64,000 nucleotides of DNA from CAVTHW01 sp963734625 (lineage in GTDB: Bacteria; Acidobacteriota; Terriglobia; Bryobacterales; Bryobacteraceae): assembly GCA_963734625.1 (NCBI GenBank), contig CAVTHW010000014.1, positions 303,629 to 367,628 on the forward strand, written 5' to 3'. Position numbers and translations under genes: made by a program. The notes beneath the pieces were generated by a model that searched no databases, was not told where the DNA came from, and saw only the letters and a program-made list of their open reading frames with translations. This document shows, piece by piece, positions 52,405-63,179 of the stretch (positions are counted from its first letter, which is position 1; each line of letters opens with the position of its first letter).

Positions 52405-54270
52405 ATCGGGTCGAGTGACGAGGATTGCGCCCCGTCACCCTCCCACACCACCGGACGTGCGGTTTTCCGCATCCGGCGGTTGAACCCAGCCGCCTTAAGG
52501 CGCGGCAAGGGTTGAAGGAAAGAGAAAGCCGTACCGGCGTAGGACTGAGTTGCTCAGGGCCTGATGCAATTCCGGTTGGGCGGCCACCCGCCAAGCACCA
52601 CGACTAAGCGTCGCGACACCCAGAGCGGTTCCCTTAAGCCCCAACCGACGCAGGTTGCGCAGCCGTCCTTGGCGGCCGTGCCATCTCAACCAGAAGCACT
52701 TTCGGATATGCCTGCGGACCCATTTCTCCAGTTCGCGGACGGGCTGCCGCGCCTCGGCCAGCCGGAAGTAACCCCACCAGCCTCGGACGTAGCGGTTCCA
52801 CTCGTCCCGCAGTTGCGTACTGGTGCGACTGCGGCGAGCATTCCACATCTCGCGAACCTTTGCCTGGAATCTCTGCAAGCTCTCCGGTGCTATCCCGATC
52901 CGCTTTTGGCGATCCAGTCGAAAGCCCAGGAACTTGCGTTCCCAGACCCTCCCCGTTCCGCTCTTGGCGGCATTCACCTTCAATCGCAGGTGCTTCTCGA
53001 TCCAGCCCTGTATCGAAGTCAGTGTCCGTTCCGCCGCCGTCTGACTGCCTACGTAGATATTGCAGTCATCCGCGTACCGGCAGAACGTATGCCCCCTCCG
53101 TTCCAGTTCCTTATCGAGCGCATCCAGATAGATGTTGGCTAGCATGGGCGAAAGCGGACCCCCTTGTGGGGTCCCTTCCACGCTCGCTTCCACCAACCCG
53201 TCCACCATCGCTCCCCGCCGCAGGAATTTCCCGATCAAATGCAACACCCGCTTGTCCCGAATCACTGCCGCGATCCGGCCCATAAGGATGTCGTGATTGA
53301 CCTGGTCGAAAAATTTGGCAATGTCAAAATCTACCACCCAATCCTTCCCTCCCTGCGCGTATTGCTGTGCGGCTTGCACGGCGTCCTGCGCGCTGCGTCC
53401 TGGCCGAAACCCGTAACTGTGCTCGCTGAATTTCGGATCGAAGATCGGCGTCAGCACCTGCAACAGCAGCTGCTGAATGAACCGGTCCTGTACCGTAGGG
53501 ATGCCCAGCCTCCGCGTGCCCCCGCTCGGCTTGGGTATCTCGACCCGCCTCACGGGGCTTGGAACGTAGGTCCCCTTCAGAAGTTTGTCTTTGAGTATCC
53601 ACCAGTTCGCTTGAAGATGCGGTTCTAGTTGCGCCGTGGTCATTCGATCGATGCCCGCCGCTCCCTGGTTGCGTTTCACCGCCCCCAAGGCCAGCCGGTA
53701 GTTCTCGTCTGTTACGGCTGCTTCCATCAACGTCTCGTACATTGCTCTCCGTCGAAAGGTCCGCGGAAGTTTCGCCTTCTGACCTGCGCCTTCCGGCTCA
53801 CTGCGGCTCCACCGCTTCTGCCTCGGCGCTCCTGACTTCGACCGCTTTCGCGGCGCTTGGATTTCAGGCCTTTCCAGGCTTCCTTTCCAGTTCCTTCTCT
53901 AGCTCCGTTCTTTTGGTTCTTCGGCCCTTGGCTCCACCGCCGTTACGCGGCTTCTCAGCTACTACGGCCTCTGCTGACTTCTCCCCGGCTCTCACCAGAG
54001 AGATCTCCCCAGGTAAGGTGCAGAATCTTTCCCCTCGTGCCGACTGGCTCTACCTGATGCGTCTTGATGAGCTTTGGGCTTCGCTGTTCAGGGCCAGCTT
54101 GCCGCCCGCACCCGGCCTCGCTGCCAGTTCGTGTTCCTACGGTCGAGGGTTTGCCTACCGCTTCTTTCAGCTTCACCTCGCGGCTACGCCTTGCGGTTCA
54201 ACTACGGTTGCCGTCATCGGCTCCGATTGGCTCCTTTCATCCAACAAGATTCTGCCCATGCTGGGCACAC
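52405..54270 (-). mobile_element. group II intron with reverse transcriptase, inserted in an R1 palindrome
   Basis: On the minus strand the element starts GTGTGCCCAGCATGGGC at 54270 (the GUGYG start of group II introns) and ends ...CGACCCGAT at 52405 (an AY end). Before the 3' end lie domain V-like sequence (GGATGCGGAAAACCGCACG then TCCGG) and a domain VI-like hairpin. Removing 52405-54270 joins both flanks into a nearly perfect R1 repeat (ggcagccattgttg + gctgccgccgggc), which fixes the ends. The size is 1866 bp. The site, next to a strong hairpin, is what group IIC introns prefer. Confidence 0.85.
52495..53742 (-). CDS. ltrA: group II intron-encoded reverse transcriptase / maturase
   Basis: A 415-residue protein with RT domains in order: GAAGIDRM, YVPSPVRRVEIPKPSGGTRR, SYGFRPGRSAQDAV, DIAKFFDQVNHD, EGTPQGGPLSPMLANIYLD, and the catalytic CRYADDCNIYV. 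The thumb and maturase domain X follow (WNRYVRGWWGYFRLAEARQP). No HNH endonuclease domain is present, which fits class C-like or related endonuclease-lacking introns that use hairpins as targets. The protein helps splicing and reverse-transcribes the intron into new sites. The frame is intact, so the intron may still be active. Confidence 0.93.
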   Translation of the reverse strand: MYETLMEAAVTDENYRLALGAVKRNQGAAGIDRMTTAQLEPHLQANWWILKDKLLKGTYVPSPVRRVEIPKPSGGTRRLGIPTVQDRFIQQLLLQVLTPIFDPKFSEHSYGFRPGRSAQDAVQAAQQYAQGGKDWVVDFDIAKFFDQVNHDILMGRIAAVIRDKRVLHLIGKFLRRGAMVDGLVEASVEGTPQGGPLSPMLANIYLDALDKELERRGHTFCRYADDCNIYVGSQTAAERTLTSIQGWIEKHLRLKVNAAKSGTGRVWERKFLGFRLDRQKRIGIAPESLQRFQAKVREMWNARRSRTSTQLRDEWNRYVRGWWGYFRLAEARQPVRELEKWVRRHIRKCFWLRWHGRQGRLRNLRRLGLKGTALGVATLSRGAWRVAAQPELHQALSNSVLRRYGFLFPSTLAAP

Positions 54271-54518
54271 GCTGCCGCCGGGCTTTCGCCCGGCGTCTTC
54301 GCAGTGGAGCGAGCGGTCCTTCTCGCGTAGCGCGGGCTTCAGCCTGCGATCCCCCCGCCGTGGAGTGGGCCGCCAGACCCGCCATGTCGGCGGTCCCGCC
54401 GGCAGCCCCCCAATTCTGCTCGCCCCACATTCTCCTTGCCATTAAGCTCGCCTCACAATACAATCAAGCCTGGGCATCTGAGTACTGTAACCTCCAGTCC
54501 CATTCGCGCCGAACCCTC
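54271..54518. repeat. R1 right half and R3 copy upstream of hsdR
   Basis: 54271-54312 is the R1 half separated by the intron (gctgccgccgggctttcgcc). 54360-54405 is the second copy of the 46-bp R3 block also found at 24243-24288. The remaining part up to the hsdR start contains an A/T-richer stretch (cctcacaatacaatcaagcc) where its promoter may be. Confidence 0.75.
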
Positions 54519-56920
54519 ATGCCAAGCGTCGGCTCAAAGGTAGCGCTTACCCCGGCTCACCCGGCGGTACCCAGGTCTTTGCCCACTGAAGCCGACACCT
54601 GCCGTAAGTACGTCCTCCCGAAGCTCTACGACGCTGGGTGGGACGACGACCAGATCACCGAGCAGCGCACCTTCACCGACGGCCGCATCGTCGTTGGAGG
54701 CGGCCAGCCTCGTCGCCGCCCGCAGAAGCGCGCCGACTATCTGCTTCGGTTCCGCCCCGATTTCACCATCGCCGTCGTCGAAGCCAAGGCTTCCTACAAG
54801 AACCCCGGCGGACGGCATCCAGCAGGCCAAGGAATACGCTGAGATCCTCGGTCTCAAGTTCGCCTATTCCACCAACGGCCACGGAATCGTCGAACACGAT
54901 TTCCTCACCGGCCGCGACAACCACTGCGATTGCCTTTCCCCAGCCCGGCGAACTCTGGCGCCGCCTGAAGACTTCGCAGAACATCCCCGACGCGGTCACC
55001 GGCAACCTCTTCGAACCCTATTACCACCTCCCTCGAAAGTACCCCCGCTACTACCAGGAAATCGCCATCAACCGCGCCGTGCAGGCCATCCTTCAGCGCA
55101 AGCGCCGAGTCCTTCTCACCCTCGCCACCGGCACGGGGAAGACCGTCATCGCCTTTCAGATCTGCTGGAAGCTCTGGAATAGCCGTTGGAATCGCGCCGG
55201 CGAATATCGCCGCCCCCGCATACTCTATCTTGCCGACCGCAACGTCCTCGTCGACGACCCCAAGGACAAGGACTTCGCCCCCTTCGGAGAAGCCCGCTGG
55301 AAGATCCAGGGCGAGGCCATCAAGAGTCGTGAGATGTACTTCGCCACCTACCAGGCCATCGCCCGCGACGAGAACCGCCCCGGCCTCTACTCCGAGTACT
55401 CCAAGGACTTCTTCGACCTCATCATTGTCGACGAGTGCCACCGCGGCAGCGCCCGGGACGAGTCCAACTGGCGTGAGATCCTCGAATACTTCGAAGACGC
55501 CTACCAGCTCGGCATGACCGCCACCCCCCTCCGCGAAGACAACCGCGACACCTATCACTACTTCGGCAATCCCATCTATACCTATAGCCTGCGCCAGGGC
55601 ATCGACGACGGTTTTCTCGCCCCATACAGGGTCCATCGGATCGTCTCGACTGTTGATGCCGCCGGCTGGCGTCCTTCCAAGGGCGAGCTCGATCGCTACG
55701 GGCGGTTGATTCCAGACGGGCTCTACACCACAAAAGAATTTGAGCGCGTCGTCGCGCTCAAAGCCCGCACCGAGGCCATTGCCCGCAACCTCACCGGCTT
55801 CATGAAGAAGGAAGGCCGCTTCGGCAAAACCATTGTCTTCTGCGTCGACCAGGACCATGCCGAAGACATGCGGGAAGCGTTGAACAACCTCAACGCCGAC
55901 CTCGTCAAAGACCACCCCGACTACGTCGCCCGCGTCGTCTCCGATGAGGGGAAACTCGGCCGCGGACACCTCGACCGCTTCATGGACGTGGACAACGATA
56001 CTCCCGTCATCGTCACCACATCCCAGATGCTCACCACCGGCGTCGACGTCCCCGCCTGCCGGAATGTGGTCCTGGTCCGCGTCATCAACTCCATGACCGA
56101 GTTCAAGCAGATCATCGGCCGCGGCACCCGCGTCCACAACGACTCCGGCAAGCTCTTCTTCAACATCCTCGACTACACCGGCAGCGCCACCCGCCTCTTC
56201 GCCGATCCCGAGTTCGACGGCGATCCCGCCCTCATCACCGAAGAAGAGATGGACGAGACGGGAAAGAAGACCAGGCAGGAAATAGTCGAGGAGGAAGCGC
56301 CAATCGCCGACCCCTTCCCGCCGGTCGAGCCCGAGACCTCTGTGCCGCGCCTCAAGTACTACGTCGACAACGCCTATGTCGAAATCGCCGCCTACGTGGT
56401 TTACGAGCTTGACCCTGACGGCAAGCAGCTCCGCGTCATCAGATTCACCGACTATACCGCCGAGAAAGTCCGCGCCATGTACGCCTCCGCCGCGGATCTC
56501 CGCTCAAGATGGTCCAACGCCGAGGAGCGCGCTGCCGTCATCCAGGCTCTCGAAGAACGCGGTATCACATTTGACAAACTTGCCGAAGCCGCCAAACAAC
56601 CGGACGCCGACCCCTTTGACCTCCTCTGCAACCTCGCCTTCAACGCTCCCCTCCGCACCAGGCGCGAGCGAGCCAAGCTCCTGCGTCAGGAGAAGAAGGA
56701 CTTCTTTGAACAATACTCCCCGGAGGCACGCGCGGTCTTGAACGAGATCCTCGACAAGTACATCGAATACGACATCGCCCAATTCAAGATCCCTGACATA
56801 CTGAAGGTCCCCCCGACCTCCCAGCGCGGCACCGTCATCGAGATCTCAGCCCTGTTCGGCGGCGCCGACCACCTCCGCGAGGCCGTCACCACCATGCAGG
56901 AGCTCCTCTATGCCGCCTGA
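54519..56920 (+). CDS. hsdR: type I restriction endonuclease subunit R, two frameshifts near the N-terminus
   Basis: About 800 residues when read from the ATG at 54519 with two extra bases removed (near 54804 and 54914). The nuclease domain comes first: DYLLRFRPDFTIAVVEAKAS (PD...ExK), continuing DGIQQAKEYAEILGLKFAYS. The SF2 motor follows: ATGTGKTVIAFQI (Walker A), VDECHRGSARD (DECH), GMTATPLREDNRDTYHYFGN, and FKQIIGRGTRVHND (motif VI). The C-terminus binds the methylase (HsdM2S). The complex cleaves unmethylated DNA after translocation. It is first in the order hsdR-hsdM-hsdS. The frameshifts lie in the nuclease part, so if real, cleavage would be lost. Confidence 0.9.
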
Positions 56921-56948
56921 GGTGCGGAACGCAGTACTTCTCTGGCGG

Positions 56949-56967
56949 CTTTGCGCCTTTGCGTGAA
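56949..56967 (+). repeat. CTTTGCG-type upstream motif, copy 2
   Basis: CTTTGCGCCTTTGCGTGAA, identical over 19 bp to part of the motif at 50253-50280. It lies in the 79-bp gap between hsdR and hsdM, 32 bp before the hsdM ATG. Confidence 0.6.
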
Positions 56968-56999
56968 CCCCAAACGCACGGCACTATCTACGAATCACA

Positions 57000-58572
57000 A
57001 TGACCAAACTCCGCACCATGCCCGTCCAACCCCAATCCACTGCCCAGCAGCTCGGCAGCCTCATCAAGTCCTGCCGCGACATAATGCGCAAGGACAAAGG
57101 CCTCTCCGGCGACCTCGACCGCCTCCCCATGCTCACCTGGGTCATGTTCCTCAAGTTCCTCGACGACATGGAGCGCCTCCGTGAGGTGGAGGCCAAGCTG
57201 GAGGGCAAGCGCTTCAAACCCGCCATCGAAAAACCCTACCGCTGGCGCGATTGGGCCGCCAAGACGGACGGCGGCATCACCGGCCCGGAGTTGATCGCTT
57301 TCATCAACCAGGACGAGGCAGTACGCCCCGATGGAACCCGCGGCCCCGGTCTCTTCGCCTACCTGCGCTCGCTCCGCAGCACGAACGGCGACCGCCGCGA
57401 CGTCATCGCCGCACGTCTTCCAGGGCACCGTCAACCGCATGGTGAACGGCTACCTTTTGCGGGATGTTCTCAACAAGGCCAACGAAATCCACTTCACCTC
57501 CCTGGATGAGATCCACACCTTGGGCCTCATGTACGAGACCATGCTGCGCGAGATGCGCGACGCGGCGGGCGATTCCGGAGAGTTCTACACGCCCCGCCCC
57601 GTCGTCAAGCTCATCGTCAGCGTTGTGGATCCCACGCTGGGCGAGACCGTCCTCGATCCCGCCGCCGGCACCGGCGGCTTTCTGGTCGAAGCCTTTACCC
57701 ATCTTGAGAAGCAGGCCAAGACCACCCAGCAACGCGCCCGTCTCCAGCGTGGGACCCTATCCGGCATCGAGCCCAAGCCACTGCCGTACTTGCTCTGCCA
57801 GATGAACCTGCTGCTCCACGGCGTCGAGTACCCCGAAGTGGATCCCAACAACGCCCTTCGCTTCCGCCTCGGTGATATCGGCGACAAGGACCGAGTGGAC
57901 GTCATCATGACCAACCCGCCCTTCGGCGGCGAAGAGGAGCGCAGCATTCTTTCGAACTTCCCGGAAGACAGGCAGACCGCCGAGACTACTTTGCTTTTTC
58001 TACAGCTAATCATGCGCAAGCTCCGCCGCCCCGTGGGCGGCAGCAAGGGCGGCCGCTGTGGCATGGTTGTCCCCAACGGCACGCTGTTCAGCGACGGGGT
58101 AGCCGCCCGCGTCAAAGAGGACTTGCTGAAGAACTACAACCTCCATACGATCGTCCGGCTCCCGAACGGCGTGTTCGCCCCGTATACCAGCATCCCGGCG
58201 AACCTCCTCTTCTTCGATCGCTCCGGCCCGACCAAGGACATCTGGTACTACGAACACCCCCTACCCGAAGGCCGCAAGAGCTACACCAAGACCAAGCCCC
58301 TCCAGTTCGAGGAGTTCGACCCGCTCCTGAAATGGTGGAAGAAGCGCGAGGAGACCGCCCAGGCCTGGAAGGTCAAGGCCGCGGACATCTTGAAGTACGA
58401 CGAGGCAGGCAACCTCCTTTCCGTCAACCTCGACCTCAAGAATCCGAGTGCCAAGGGGGACCTGGAGCACCTTCCCCCTGAGCAACTACTCGACAGCATC
58501 CTCGCCAAGGAGCAGCGGATCGGGGAGATCCTGCGGGAAATCAAGCACGCACTCGCACACTCAGTCACATGA
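57000..58572 (+). CDS. hsdM: type I restriction-modification methyltransferase subunit, frameshifted
   Basis: About 523 residues after removing one base near 57413 (RRDVIAA then VFQGTVNRM). The helical N-domain (LGSLIKSCRDIMRKDKGLSG) leads into an N6-adenine methyltransferase. It has GEFYTPRPVVKLIVSVVDP near residue 195, the SAM motif DPAAGTGGFLVEAF, and catalytic TNPPFGG near 302 (N-P-P-F). HsdM with HsdS methylates adenines of a bipartite target and protects host DNA. It overlaps hsdS by 4 bp (ATGA). Confidence 0.92.
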
Positions 58573-59748
58573 ACGGCTATCCCACATCACCGCTGCAACG
58601 GATCTTGGGCAGGGCACGGGACGCCGTGCAAGTCAATCCTGCGGAGGTGTACAAGCAAGTCACGGTACGCCTGTTCCACAAGGGCGTTGTCCTTCGTGGG
58701 GAGCAGCCCGGCGGTGCCATCCGCACCACACGTCAGTTCCGTGTGCGCGCCGGCCAGGTACTCCTGTCTCGCATTGACGCACGCAATGGGGCGATTGGCA
58801 TCGTTCCTACAGAACTCGACGGCGCTATCGTCACCAACGATTTTTGGACGTTCAACGTGAACGAACAACTTGTCGATCCCCGATTCGTTGACCTTTACTT
58901 CGGCACGGGCCAGTTTGTACAAGCCTGTCAGCGTGCCAGTGAGGGGACCACAAATCGGGTACGACTCCAGCCCGACCGCCTTCTCCAAATCGAAGTTCCC
59001 CTCCCGCCCCTCCCCGAACAGCGCCGCATCGTCGCCCGACTCGACCAGCTCTCCGCCAAAATCGAAGAAGCCCGGGGGCTGAGATCGCAGAGCACCAGGG
59101 AGCAAAGTGTTCTTCTCGTGAGCGCGCGGAACAGTTCCTTCAGCCGACTGACCCAAACCGCAAAGGCAGTTCGCCTCGACTCCGTAGCGGATTCTCGATT
59201 GGGTAAGATGCTCTCTCGCAACCAAGCACAAGACCAAGGTGGCACTCCGTACATACGAAACGCGAACGTCCAATGGGGCCGACTCGATCTCTCAAGTGTC
59301 TATCGAATGAATGTAACCGACGAGGATCAGGCGACCTTCGCCTTGCAGCGAGGTGACATCCTTGTCTGCGAGGGTGGAGACATTGGGAAGTCTGCTATCT
59401 GGCACGAGGAGATTCCGGGCTGCATCTACCAAAAAGCCCTTCATCGGGTCAGAGTGAATCGAAGGACCTTGATTCCACAATTTCTCCTGCAACACATTTT
59501 TTGGGCAGCAGAGCAGGGGCATCTCACAGACATCAAGACCCAAACTACTATTGCCCATTTGACGGGTGTCAGGCTGAAAGCATATCCAGTTTGTGCCCGC
59601 CCTTGAAGAGCAACGCCGGGTTGTCGAGTACCTCGACGGCCTCCAAGCTAAGGTCGATTCACTGAAGAACCTCAAAAACGAGACGTCGAAAGAACTCGAC
59701 GCTCTCATGCCGTCCATGCTCTCTAAAGCCTTCGCCGGCGAACTTTGA
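58569..59748 (+). CDS. hsdS: type I restriction-modification specificity subunit, frameshifted
   Basis: About 392 residues with one base to remove near 59585 (LKAYPV then PALEEQRRVVEYLD). Two target-recognition domains are separated by conserved helices: the first ends with PLPPLPEQRRIVARLDQLSA KIEEARGL (near residues 140-168, split here), the second with PALEEQRRVVEYLDGLQAKV. The helices set the distance between the two half-sites. The N-terminal half is typical (RFRVRAGQVLLSRIDARNG), and the second domain has RGDILVCEGGDIGKSAIW. The recognition sequence cannot be read. The start overlaps hsdM; the KAP gene follows 6 bp later. Confidence 0.88.
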
Positions 59749-59754
59749 ACGCTT

Positions 59755-62061
59755 ATGGCAGAACATCAAGACTGGTTTTCGGCAGACCGGCCCATCACGA
59801 TCCGAGTTGACGACAAGCTCGGCCGCCGCGCTTTCGCGGAAGCCTTAGCCGCTTCTGTCAGCGGCTATAAGGGGCGCGATAGTCTGGTTATCGGCCTTTA
59901 CGGCGCCTGGGGAACGGGAAAGTCTTCGATCAAGAACATGGTAATGGACGTCCTACGCGAAAAGCCTGGGCGGGACGTCCCCAGCATCGCGGAGTTCAAT
60001 CCGTGGCAATTTGCCAACCGCGAGCAGTTGACCGAAGCGTTCTTCGACCAGATTGGAATCGCGCTCGGCAAGGGGGCCAGCGCCTCCCGAAAGGACCAGA
60101 AGCGACTGCTGCAGCGCTGGCGCCGATACGCCACAGCTCTCCGGGCGAGTGCAGGACTTGTTGGCCACATGAGGAACCCACTGATCGTCGGGTCCGCTCC
60201 TGCCACGGCTGCCCTCGTGGGAATTGCAGCTACCCAGGTACGGCAGATCGCCATCACCATCGGCCTGATTCTCGTAGTGATCGCCGGGTTGCTTCGGTGG
60301 TCGTCGAAGTTCGCTGACCTCGTTGGTGGACTATTTGAACCAGGGGCCGAAGTCGGCAGAAAGAGTCTTGAGGAAGTGAAGGCGGTTTCCGATGCGCTCG
60401 CGCCCTCATTTCTCCCCTGCTGGTGGTCATTGATGATATCGACAGATTGATTCCTTCCGAGGTTCAGGAACTCTTTCAACTCATCAAGGTCAACGCCGAC
60501 TTCCCGAACGTCGTGTACCTCGTTCTCTTTGACCGAAGCGTCGTCGAGAAGAATATCGAAAAAGTAGTCGCGGTCAGCGGGCGCGACTATCTAGAGAAGA
60601 TCGTTCAGGTCGGTTTTACGTGCCGCTCATCGAACGTGCGCGGCTTCATCGGGTTCTCGCCAATGGACTTGATCGGGTGATCCGCAAACGAGCGGTTTCG
60701 AAGCGATTTAACAAACACCGCTGGGGCAATCTCTTCCTTGGTGGTCTTCAGGCTCACTTCAAGACTCCGCGACGTTAACCGCTTCCTATCAACACTGGCC
60801 TTTCACACGTCACTCTTCCGTGCTGGACAGAGCTTCGATGTTAACCCGGTGGATCTGATCGGCCTCGAAGTATTGCGCGTGTTTCATCCCGAAGTCTACC
60901 GTGCGATTGCCGTAAACAAACAGTTGTTGACGGGGAGGCCTCACAGAGACCAACGACGCAACGAAGGGCTCCGCCATGCCGTTGTCGGAATTATCAACCA
61001 GGCGCGAGAGAAGAAGCTCCGGCCGCACGTGCGCGAAATTGTGAAACAGTTGTTTTCCACCATCGAATGGGCTCTGGACGGAAGCGGCTACGGAGAGGAA
61101 TTCGATGAAACATGGTATAGGGAACTGCGCGTGTGTTCCGAGGAATGGTGCTTGAAATTGCTATTTCCACTTGCAATTGCGGACGATGACATCTCACAGG
61201 CAACCATGGATCGCATCCTGGATGCGACTGGCGACCGGTCACGGCTCCGTGCCGAGTTCCTCGGTCAAAAGGCGCGGGGGCTTTTGGAAGTCGCCCTTGA
61301 TCGGTTGGAAGCTTACAAGGAGAGCATCCCATTGGACCACGCCGAGGGTTTTCTAGCGGCGCTGTGCGACGTTTGTGACGATCTTCTGCACACGACGTCC
61401 GGCATGTTCGAGATCGCCCCAATGATGCACGCCGTCCGCATCATCTATTGGTACCTCAAAAGGGAACCTGACGCGACTCGTAGGCTGAACGTGCTTGAAG
61501 CGGCAATTCGACAAACCGAAGGTCTCAGTCTGCCGGTCGATCCGCATTCTTGGAGGCCCGGAAGTTGGGAGAAAAGGATCGGCGTCTCGATACTCTGGTC
61601 GATGAAGAGGGACTGGCTCGGTTGAAGGACCTTTGCGTTTCAAGAACGAGGCGGCTGCCTCTTCTGGACGACTGGTGCAGATTGGTGACCTGGCCTCTAT
61701 TCTTTACCGCTGGAAGGAGTGGGTCGGAGATACGCGTCCGAACGCGTTCGTCCAGGAACTGGCAAGAACTCCGCCCGGCGCAATCACGTTCCTGCAAGCG
61801 TTTTTGCAGCGGTCGACTTCCTACGCCATGGATGACTACGTGGCGCTCGAGCATTGGTACATCAGCCTGGGTGCAATCGAGACCTTGGAACCTCGGGAGA
61901 CCATTGAAGCCGTCATAAAGGATGTCTCTCTTGAGTCTCTTTCATCGGATGAGGACCGCCGGGCCGTTGAGACGTTTCGGCGTGCCGTCGAAAGGCGACG
62001 CCAAGGAAAGCCCGACTTTGGCGCTGGAGTTGACTTTCCAGAAGAAGCTAGCCAGGCTTGA
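59755..62061 (+). pseudogene. KAP-family P-loop NTPase, about five frameshifts
   Basis: All parts of a KAP NTPase of about 765 residues are present but in changing frames. Walker A is GLYGAWGTGKSS (residues about 46-57). A membrane pair (LIVGSAPATAALVGIA, IAITIGLILVVIAGLL) is inserted, then Walker B LVVIDDIDRL (near 60425) and SGRDYLEKIVQVGF. The long helical C-terminus includes LRDVNRFLSTLAFHTSLFRA, EEGLARLKDLCV and LVQIGDLASILYRWKEWVGD. Frames change near 60415, 60615, 60755, about 61530 and 61635. KAP proteins are membrane-linked STAND-type ATPases; many lie in phage-defence loci. Here it follows hsdS by 6 bp. Confidence 0.75.
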
Positions 62062-62107
62062 TATGCCACGCCTGCCCAGCCAAAACTAACCGTCAGACAG
62101 CGACCCC

Positions 62108-63036
62108 ATGCCACTTGAACTAAGCACAAAGGAACTTCGACAAATCGTCTCCGCTTTCCACTTTGCCACCGATGGCGACTTGCACGAGCGCCAGTATTGG
62201 CCGATCATCAAGGAACGATTCCCAAACTGCGAGCGGTTCTGGAAATTTCTCGTAGTGCCTACAACAAAGCGAATTGAGCGCCCTCCCGAGGCCCCCGATC
62301 GTATCGAACGCCGTGAGGATGTTGCAGACGATCTCTGGAAACATGCGACCCGGACCATCTGCTTTTCCTCCACCTTGTCGCCGCCCATGAGCACCTCTCG
62401 GGCACCTTAGAGTCTTCCTTCGGCGACTTCTACACCCATCTTGGTCCGCCTGCGACTTGACGGCAGCGGTTTCATCCGGCTACGCCATCGTGGTGGCCGA
62501 ATGTACTGGCCAGAAGATAAAGGTCCTTCAAACCCTTTCACGCAAGAAGTTCCTCGCCCTTGCGGCCGAGTGGTATGACGAGCACTATCGCAACGTCTAC
62601 GAACACTACCTAAAGTACGGCCAAGGCAGGCCTCCTATCCCGATTCCATCCCGCAACCAAGCGATTCGAGAGTACTACGCAGGCCGAAAGGAATGGAAGG
62701 CGTACACCACCTTTGTTCAGAACATCAAGGCGTACCGCAATGTGATCGTGCACGACGTCCTGTTGGGCAACGTGCTGATGGGCAGGGTACGTCTCGTCCC
62801 CCGCAAGAGCGCATTCAGCAGTACCGGGGGCTTCAGCAAGTACAAGATGCCCTCAATATCCGGAACTGCTGAAAAGGGACTTCATCGTGCGAGAGGAGCA
62901 AATGGTCAGCGATCTCTGGACTTTGCAGACGCACTTGAATTCACTGTGGGAAAAGCCACTGGGCGACTTCACGAAACTGCTCTACGAGGACAGGAACGTG
63001 GCCCTGTCGGCAAAGTACAACTTGTCGTTGACATAG
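62108..63036 (+). pseudogene. unknown protein of the restriction locus, several frameshifts
   Basis: A protein of about 305 residues can be followed through three or four frame changes (near 62350, 62445, 62810 and 62870). It begins LSTKELRQIVSAFHFATDGD and RQYWPIIKERFPNCERFWKF. It continues HLVAAHEHLSGTLESSFGDF, TAAVSSGYAIVVAECTGQKI and YYAGRKEWKAYTTFVQNIKA, then VIVHDVLLGN, and ends LYEDRNVALSAKYNLSLT at 63036. The pattern of helices with a late RNxxxH-like segment (KAYRNVIVHD) recalls HEPN-type proteins, where R-x4-6-H forms an RNase site. That is tentative. It sits between the KAP gene and the DUF6978-like gene on the same strand. Confidence 0.5.
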
Positions 63037-63179
63037 AGCCTATGCCCCTCGTCTTCCAATTCGGCTCCAACCAGCGTCTGGTCGCCCCAAACCGCCTCGC
63101 CGTCGAGCTGGCGCAGCAATCGACTCGGTGCACGGCGTCCAGCCATGCTCTGCAATGCCTGCCAAGGAGAATCCTGACC

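Noticed and set aside
53742..54518. Upstream extension of hsdR through the intron and R1 DNA
   Set aside because: The frame happens to be open, but it runs antisense through intron RNA sequence and has no homology before about 54580. The ATG at 54519 is a more reasonable start.
54905..56137. Long minus-strand frame of 410 codons
   Set aside because: Antisense to the helicase part of hsdR. The Asp/Val/Gly-rich product is a codon-bias artefact.
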